From: Hyphomicrobiales bacterium
Lineage (GTDB): Bacteria > Pseudomonadota > Alphaproteobacteria > Rhizobiales > Afifellaceae
Length of the DNA: 7,322 nucleotides
Direction of reading: 5' to 3'
NCBI GenBank assembly: GCA_013812985.1
Contig: JACCSN010000020.1
Location: forward strand, 1 to 7,322
Program-made: the position numbers and the translations under genes
Shown here: positions 1-3,402 of the stretch, piece after piece
Numbering within the stretch: position 1 is the stretch's first letter
Layout of the letters: each line of letters opens with the position of its first letter
Notes under the pieces: generated by a model
What the model saw: only the letters and a program-made list of their open reading frames with translations
What the model was told of the DNA's origin: nothing
The model's database searches: none

Positions 1-6
1 CTTTAG

Positions 7-274
7 CTTGCGGACGGGGCGTTTGCCAACTTACCCCCGCGCTTCCTGCGCACCCCGAAGCGGCTCGATTTCTCGGTCGCTCCGCCGAACTTTGGAAAAG
101 CATCGGTGCTACGGAACGGGTCCGGCGTACCGGAAAGTCGGCGGCCGGGTCTTATACGGCGTCGATGACCTGATCGCCTGGACAGAACGGGGCCTCCGCG
201 CGTCCACTTACGAAAATGCGACAGATAACGTCCCGCCCGCCAAAGCGAGATATCGCCAACACGTCATCGATTGA
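7..274 (+). pseudogene. Broken AlpA/excisionase-like helix-turn-helix DNA-binding protein
   Basis: The third part (from 89 on) reads TLEKHRCYGTGPAYRKVGG, then RVLYGVDDLIAWTERG, and ends at TGA 272-274. This is the conserved core of the small MerR/AlpA-like helix-turn-helix proteins found on alphaproteobacterial integrative elements and plasmids. Its N-terminal half is missing in that frame but present in the others: frame 1 gives LPPRFLRTP (31-57) and frame 3 gives AARFLGRSA (60-86). Adding one G after 57 and one C after 86 restores a continuous RFLRTPEAARFLGRSARTLE, so two single-base losses explain the break. No ATG, GTG or TTG start exists in frame 1 between the TAG at 4-6 and the homology, so the 5' end is also damaged or lies outside the window. 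A 5'-truncated product from TTG at 8 would lack the first helix. Family identity comes from remembered motifs, not a search. Confidence 0.72.
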
Positions 275-287
275 CCGTAGACGGGCT

Positions 288-318
288 CCCGCGAGCGGCT
301 TGCATGGCCGCTCGCGGG
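288..318 (+). terminator. Hairpin terminator after the helix-turn-helix relic
   Basis: A perfect 12-bp inverted repeat (CCCGCGAGCGGC at 288-299, GCCGCTCGCGGG at 307-318) with a 7-nt loop starts 13 nt after the stop at 274 and is followed by TTCATTTCT. GC-rich stem plus T-rich tail on the + strand fits Rho-independent termination of the upstream relic. The opposite strand has no T tail. Confidence 0.7.
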
Positions 319-346
319 TTCATTTCTAGCGGCCCGCGACAATTCG

Positions 347-616
347 TCATGCTGCTTCCCGCTGGATTGCTCGGTACTGCCCATAGCCGACCTTGACCAG
401 CAAGCCTTCCGCGCACATCCGAGCAAGGTAGTGGCGGGGAATTCCGAGGGCCGTAATTTCCTTGGTCCTGACGACGTCCCTTCCGCGCGCCAGCTCCATA
501 GCCTTCTCTCGCAGAGTTGGAGTAGGAGGTCCTGCCAAGCATCGCGCCTCGGCTCGCTCCCGGTCACGTTTGCGCATTTTCGGCGGTTTGGACGTGCTCC
601 TTCGGAGGAGGGGCAT
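347..616 (-). CDS. Solitary AbiEi-type winged-helix domain protein (type IV antitoxin N-terminal domain)
   Basis: The 89-residue product has a basic N-terminus (residues 1-30, KMRKRDRERAEAR) and then a compact winged-helix region at about residues 35-83: LREKAMELARGRDVVRTKE, followed by a segment containing IPRHYLARM and GLLVKVGYGQYRA. That pattern matches the AbiEi_4 N-terminal DNA-binding domain of type IV toxin-antitoxin antitoxins. Full AbiEi antitoxins carry a further C-terminal domain and sit beside an AbiEii nucleotidyltransferase toxin; neither is here. Nothing C-terminal of the domain is recognisable before the stop. The ATG at 616 lacks a good ribosome binding site; AAGG lies about 18 nt upstream, and ATG 577 (residue 14) is an alternative start. 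The frame stays open upstream of 616 with protein-like text (EIWLAGIVDKAYDEYE) but no start codon, so the gene may be 5'-truncated. It is either a stand-alone DNA-binding protein or an antitoxin fragment. Confidence 0.55.
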   Translation of the reverse strand: MPLLRRSTSKPPKMRKRDRERAEARCLAGPPTPTLREKAMELARGRDVVRTKEITALGIPRHYLARMCAEGLLVKVGYGQYRAIQREAA

Positions 617-666
617 TTCGTACTCGTCGTACGCCTTATCAACGATCCCGGCGAGCCAAATTTCTG

Positions 667-698
667 AAGGGGTCGGCGCTGGCGGGCGCTGACCCTTT
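667..698. terminator. Bidirectional hairpin terminator downstream of the HxlR gene
   Basis: Arms 667-679 and 686-698 pair over 13 bp (two G-U pairs on the + strand) around a 6-nt loop. The hairpin begins about 40 nt past the HxlR stop (739-741). Its better T tail (TTTGTTGTTTT) is on the + strand, and a weaker one (TTCAGAAATTT) is on the - strand. It probably ends HxlR transcription and blocks readthrough from the left. Confidence 0.6.
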
Positions 699-738
699 GT
701 TGTTTTGGCAGCGCCTACGATGGATAGCGGAGGAGCGG

Positions 739-1440
739 TTACGCCGGCGCCAGGGCCTTCGGCGGAAGTGGAAACAAGCCAGTAAATCGCTCGGCAAGCG
801 CGCGGTCGCCTTCGATGAGCAGCGCGCCCTCGGCCTCCAGCGCGTCGAACGGCTGACCGCCGTAGATCGCGGCGGCCAGGACGGGGGGCGTTCCCGTGAA
901 AACCAGGTCGACATCGTCCAGCGGTCCGTGCGCAATCTCGATCCGCCCTTGGGCGAGATGAGCGAGGAAGGCCTCCGCGCCTAGGCGGAAGCCGATCCGC
1001 GCATCGATCCCCGCGGCCCGGGCTGGATCCAGCATCGTGCGGAGCGACAGCATCAGGGAGGCGGCGCTGAACGGGAGGCTGGGGTCGTGCGCCGGCGACC
1101 GCGCCGCCCAGCGGCCGAGCGCCTGGAAGATCGGCTCGCTTTCATATCCCCAAGCCGTCAGCTCGTAGACCTGGGCGGGTGCGGGCGGGGGAAGCTTCCG
1201 CCGCGCGAGCACGCCCGCCGCTTCGAGCCCTTCGAGACGCTGGGTGAGGACGTTCGCGCTGATTCCGGGAAGGCTCATGCGCAAATCGCCGAACCGTTTG
1301 GGCCCCAGCATCAGTTCACGCATGACGAGAAGCGCCCAGCGCTCGCCGAGGAGATCAAGCGCATGCGCGGCCGCGCAGGCGTCCCCATAGCGGCGACGAT
1401 AGCGGGGGTCCCCTGTGTCCGTTATTTTTTGTAACTTCAT
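739..1440 (-). CDS. HxlR-family (MarR/DUF24) transcriptional regulator with C-terminal SCP2-like domain
   Basis: The 233-residue protein begins with an HxlR winged-helix domain at about residues 15-110: YGDACAAAHALDLLGERW, the RELMLGPKRFGDLR helix, LPGISANVLTQRL (recognition helix) and a wing ending in VYELTAWG. Cys22, 13 residues before the Trp of GERW, aligns with the conserved cysteine that in relatives such as YodB and HypR senses quinones, diamide or hypochlorite. It is the only cysteine in the protein. The C-terminal half (about 120-225) resembles the SCP2-like sterol-carrier fold attached to many longer proteobacterial HxlR proteins and may bind a ligand. ATG 1440 is the only sensible start before the domain; its Shine-Dalgarno sequence is weak (GAAAG). 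The gene is divergent from the VOC/DUF1428 run, so I infer that it represses both itself and that run. The DNA-binding family is secure; the inducer is not known. Confidence 0.9.
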   Translation of the reverse strand: MKLQKITDTGDPRYRRRYGDACAAAHALDLLGERWALLVMRELMLGPKRFGDLRMSLPGISANVLTQRLEGLEAAGVLARRKLPPPAPAQVYELTAWGYESEPIFQALGRWAARSPAHDPSLPFSAASLMLSLRTMLDPARAAGIDARIGFRLGAEAFLAHLAQGRIEIAHGPLDDVDLVFTGTPPVLAAAIYGGQPFDALEAEGALLIEGDRALAERFTGLFPLPPKALAPA

Positions 1441-1456
1441 GGTTGCTTTCGGTAAC
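1421..1456. promoter_or_regulatory. Candidate HxlR operator: two 15-bp motif copies 21 bp apart
   Basis: GTTATTTTTTGTAAC (1421-1435) and GTTGCTTTCGGTAAC (1442-1456) share the form GTT-N2-TTTYK-GTAAC. Each is an imperfect inverted repeat (GTTRY/GTAAC) around 5 bp. The copies start 21 bp apart, two turns of the helix, so two dimers would bind the same face. The sites lie at the divergent start region; the first overlaps HxlR codons 2-7. Binding by the adjacent HxlR protein is inferred. Confidence 0.55.
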
Positions 1457-1458
1457 CG
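1429..1458 (+). promoter_or_regulatory. Possible promoter of the VOC/DUF1428 operon
   Basis: TTGTAA (1429-1434) and TAACCG (1453-1458) with an 18-bp spacer are the best + strand elements before the VOC gene. Start near 1465 would leave a leader of about 35 nt. Each element overlaps one copy of the candidate operator. Both hexamers are weak matches. Confidence 0.3.
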
Positions 1459-1477
1459 AGTGGGGCACCATTGTCAA
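1449..1477 (-). promoter_or_regulatory. Probable promoter of the HxlR gene
   Basis: On the - strand a perfect TTGACA (-35, complement of 1472-1477) is followed after 17 bp by TACCGA (-10, complement of 1449-1454). Transcription would begin near 1442, giving an almost leaderless mRNA at ATG 1440. The right-hand operator copy covers the -10 element. The -35 is strong and the -10 is poor. Confidence 0.45.
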
Positions 1478-1489
1478 ACACCGAGCCAA

Positions 1490-1495
1490 AAGGAG
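1490..1495 (+). promoter_or_regulatory. Ribosome binding site that fixes the VOC start at 1501
   Basis: AAGGAG lies 5 nt before ATG 1501. The reading frame can be extended to TTG 1471, but that would place this Shine-Dalgarno sequence inside the gene and add residues outside the VOC fold, so 1501 is chosen. Confidence 0.8.
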
Positions 1496-1500
1496 ACAAA

Positions 1501-1938
1501 ATGCCCAAGATGATTTTCGTGAACCTGCCGGTCAGCGACCTCGCCCGCTCCACCGCCTTCTACCAAGCCCTCGGCGCCGAGAAGAACACGCAGTTCAGCG
1601 ACGACACGGCGTCGATGATCGTCTTTTCCGAGACGATCCACGCGATGCTGTTGACCCACGACAAGTTTCGCCAGTTCACGTCCAAGCGGATCGCCGACGC
1701 GCGCGAGACCAGCGAAGTGCTGATCTGCCTGTCGGCCGAAAGCCGCGAGGCGGTGGACGACATGGTCGGCAAAGCCGAGACGGCCGGCGCGGTGCTCGAT
1801 CCGACGCCCAAGCAGGATTACGGCTTCATGTACGGCCGCAGCTTCGAGGACCCGGACGGCCACATCTGGGAAGTGATGTGGATGGACGCGGCCGCGGCCA
1901 CCGCCGGAGCGGCGGCGTTTGAAACCGCCGCGGCTTGA
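1501..1938 (+). CDS. VOC-family protein (glyoxalase / bleomycin-resistance / dioxygenase superfamily)
   Basis: A 145-residue protein with the paired beta-alpha-beta-beta-beta modules of the vicinal oxygen chelate fold. Residues 3-22 (KMIFVNLPVSDLARSTAFYQ, then ALGA) form the first strand and helix. Residues 72-128 form the second module, ending in MYGRSFEDPDGHIWEVMWMD with the conserved DPDGHxWE (His121 and Glu124 are likely ligand residues). The text MLLTHDKFRQFT is typical of a widespread uncharacterised VOC subfamily of about 130-145 residues. An alanine-rich tail (residues 130-145) lies beyond the fold. VOC members include glyoxalase I, fosfomycin and bleomycin resistance proteins and ring-cleaving dioxygenases; the substrate cannot be read here. 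It is cytoplasmic, with no signal or membrane segment. First gene of a run facing the HxlR regulator and followed by an SRPBCC relic. Confidence 0.88.
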   Translation: MPKMIFVNLPVSDLARSTAFYQALGAEKNTQFSDDTASMIVFSETIHAMLLTHDKFRQFTSKRIADARETSEVLICLSAESREAVDDMVGKAETAGAVLDPTPKQDYGFMYGRSFEDPDGHIWEVMWMDAAAATAGAAAFETAAA

Positions 1939-1951
1939 ACCGGCCCCAGCC

Positions 1952-2089
1952 GACGGAGGGGAAACGCTGAAACGCCACGAGGCGATGGGCTTTCACGAAG
2001 GCTGGGGCATCGTTGCCGGCCAGCTCGCCGAAGCGGAGCCGGCCGCCGCCCGGGAAACTGCAATTACGGAACAGGGAGAAGCATCATGA
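1952..2089 (+). pseudogene. C-terminal remnant of an SRPBCC (AHSA1-like) protein
   Basis: The frame ending at TGA 2087-2089 reads GGETLKRHEAMGFHEGWG and then IVAGQLAEAEPAA. The block RHEAMGFHEGWGxxxxQLA is typical of the last helix of SRPBCC/AHSA1-family proteins, which are usually about 140-170 residues and frequently neighbour VOC and DUF1428 genes. Everything before this helix is absent: only 28 bases separate the preceding stop (1938) from LKRHEA. A good Shine-Dalgarno sequence, GGAGGGG (about 1955-1961), remains just upstream, so a deletion seems to have joined the old leader to the tail. ATG 1985 could start a 34-residue peptide but has no properly spaced ribosome binding site. The stop overlaps the DUF1428 start (ATGA), a sign of former translational coupling. 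Family assignment rests on the last helix only. Confidence 0.55.
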
Positions 2090-2445
2090 GCTATATCGAC
2101 GGATTCGTGATTCCCGTGCCTTCGGGCAAGAAGGAAGCCTATCGGGAGATGGCCGCCAAGGCGGCGGTGCTCTTCCAGGAATATGGCGCGACGCGCATCG
2201 TCGAAGCCTGGGGCGACGATGTGCCCGACGGCAAGGTCACCGACTTCAAGGGCGCGGTGAAGGCCGAGGCCGGCGAGAGCATCGTCTTTTCCTGGATCGT
2301 CTACCCGTCCAGGGCGGTGCGCGACGAAGCCAACCGCAAAATGCGAAGCGATCCGCGCATGAAAATGACCGACGACATGCCCTTTGACGGCAAGCGCATG
2401 ATCTTCGGCGGGTTCGAGATTCTGCTCGACACGGGGAAGGATTAA
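2086..2445 (+). CDS. DUF1428 family protein (YbaA-like)
   Basis: A complete 119-residue protein, the usual length of the family. It opens with MSYIDGFVIPVPSGKKEAYR and contains GATRIVEAWGDDVPDGKVTDF, FSWIVYPSRAVRDEANRKM, and a C-terminal MPFDGKRMIFGGFEILLD, all hallmarks of DUF1428 (E. coli YbaA). The fold is a small dimeric alpha/beta ferredoxin-like barrel; the biochemical role is not established. GGGAG lies about 9 nt before ATG 2086, and the start overlaps the stop of the SRPBCC remnant by 4 nt. No signal peptide or membrane segment is visible, so it is probably cytoplasmic. It sits mid-operon between two decayed units, and its own reading frame is intact, suggesting it is still under selection. 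Confidence 0.9.
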   Translation: MSYIDGFVIPVPSGKKEAYREMAAKAAVLFQEYGATRIVEAWGDDVPDGKVTDFKGAVKAEAGESIVFSWIVYPSRAVRDEANRKMRSDPRMKMTDDMPFDGKRMIFGGFEILLDTGKD

Positions 2446-2486
2446 GCGGGCGGAGCCGGTTCCACCCGCCGCTCAGGAACACCAAT

Positions 2487-2748
2487 ATGGGTCCGATGGG
2501 CGCCTACCAGCTCTTCGCGGTCGGGGGCGTGTCGCTTGGCGGCATGATGAACGACGCCGGCGGGGTTTCCGAGGCCCGCCTGGCTCTTCTATTTCAACGT
2601 CGGAGAGATCGACGCCGCGACGACCCGCATAGCTTCCAACGGCGGCCAGGTTCTCCACGGCCCGCACGAGGTTCCGGGCGGCGGCTGGATCGTCCAGGCA
2701 AAAGACCCGCAGGGCGCCATGTTCGCCCTGGTGGCGCCGCAACGCTGA
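2487..2748 (+). pseudogene. Truncated and frameshifted VOC-family protein
   Basis: ATG 2487 opens MGPMGAYQLFAVGGVSLGGM, the end of the first module of a VOC protein. At the GGGG run 2562-2565 the sense moves to the next frame, which reads FPRPAWLFYFNVGEIDAA and ends with WIVQAKDPQGAMFALVAPQR before TGA 2746-2748. That is the whole second VOC module. Removing one G restores the continuous sequence NDAGGFPRPAWLFYF. About 50-60 N-terminal residues expected of such proteins are missing, yet AGGA (2475-2478) sits 8 nt before ATG 2487, so the 5' coding part seems to have been deleted with the ribosome binding site kept. Read straight through, the frame from 2487 gives an arginine-rich product of no family. 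Relatives are two-module VOC proteins of about 120-135 residues. Confidence 0.75.
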
Positions 2749-2761
2749 ACAGGAGGTTGAT

Positions 2762-3247
2762 ATGTCCAAAATTGCACCGTGCTTGTGGTTCGACGGCCAG
2801 GCGGAGGAAGCGGCGAATTTCTACGTTTCGCTGATCGCGGACTCGCGAATCGACGCAGTCGTGCGCGCGCCGGCCGACTATCCAAGCGGATCCGCTGGAT
2901 CTGTCCTGGCGGTCGACTTCACGCTCGCCGGCCGGCCGTTCGCCGGCCTCAATGGCGGCCCGGAGTTCCAGTTCAACGAAGCCGTTTCCTTCATGATCGA
3001 CTGCGCGGATCAGGCCGAGGTGGACCGGCTGTGGGACGCGCTGTGCGACGGCGGCGCTCGCGTTCAGTGCGGCTGGCTGAAGGACCGCTACGGCGTCTCG
3101 TGGCAGATCGTGCCGACAGTGCTGAAAGGGATGCTGGCCGATCCTGATCGGGAGAAGGCGCGGCGCGCCATGCAGGCGATGATGGGGATGGTGAAGCTCG
3201 ACATCGCCGCGCTCAAGCAGGCCTATGACGGCGGATCGGCCGCCTGA
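2762..3247 (+). CDS. PhnB-like VOC protein (3-demethylubiquinone methyltransferase-like fold family)
   Basis: A complete 161-residue protein preceded by a near-perfect AGGAGG (2752-2757). It begins SKIAPCLWFDGQAEEAANFY, then has VDFTLAGRPFAGLNGGPEFQ (about 51-70), EAVSFMIDCADQAEVDRLW (73-91) and CGWLKDRYGVSWQIVPTVL (103-121), ending in an alpha-helical KARRAMQAMMGMVKLDIAAL. These motifs define the PhnB-like VOC group, often annotated as 3-demethylubiquinone-9 3-methyltransferase although most members are not shown to methylate anything. Length matches the family. Catalytic function is unknown. It is the last gene of the HxlR-facing run, 13 nt after the stop of the VOC relic, and converges on the protease gene to the right. 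Confidence 0.9.
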   Translation: MSKIAPCLWFDGQAEEAANFYVSLIADSRIDAVVRAPADYPSGSAGSVLAVDFTLAGRPFAGLNGGPEFQFNEAVSFMIDCADQAEVDRLWDALCDGGARVQCGWLKDRYGVSWQIVPTVLKGMLADPDREKARRAMQAMMGMVKLDIAALKQAYDGGSAA

Positions 3248-3382
3248 CCGGAGACAATCTGCGCCGTAATGAAGGCCTTCTCTGCAATGCGGCGCGCGTG
3301 CCGGGCAACAATTCGGGCGGTCGCCAGCGGCTTTGAAAAATCTAGTGCATGCCGCAATCGGAATGCCGCGGTGAAGCCGGTC

Positions 3383-3400
3383 TTGGCAGCCGAAGGCCAA
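3383..3400 (-). terminator. Weak hairpin just after the protease stop codon
   Basis: On the - strand TTGGC and GCCAA pair around a C-UUCG-G tetraloop with a 2-nt bulge, beginning 3 nt past the stop at 3403-3405. No T run follows directly; ATTTTT occurs about 45 nt further on. It may be an mRNA-end structure or a weak terminator. The rest of the 155-base gap 3248-3402 between convergent genes shows no gene and no other clear signal. Confidence 0.3.
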
Positions 3401-3402
3401 CC

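Noticed and set aside
208..642. A 144-codon - strand frame covering the AbiEi-like gene
   Set aside because: Its composition is unlike a protein and it runs through the 288-318 terminator; the overlapping 89-codon frame contains a recognisable winged-helix domain.
1443..1922. A 159-codon + strand frame overlapping the first VOC gene
   Set aside because: It is an arginine/proline-rich out-of-frame reading of the VOC gene; the VOC frame has the strong ribosome binding site and conserved motifs.
3355..3369. Repeated TGCCGC near 3352 and 3364 as an attachment or operator site
   Set aside because: A short GC-rich direct repeat of this size is expected by chance in this sequence.
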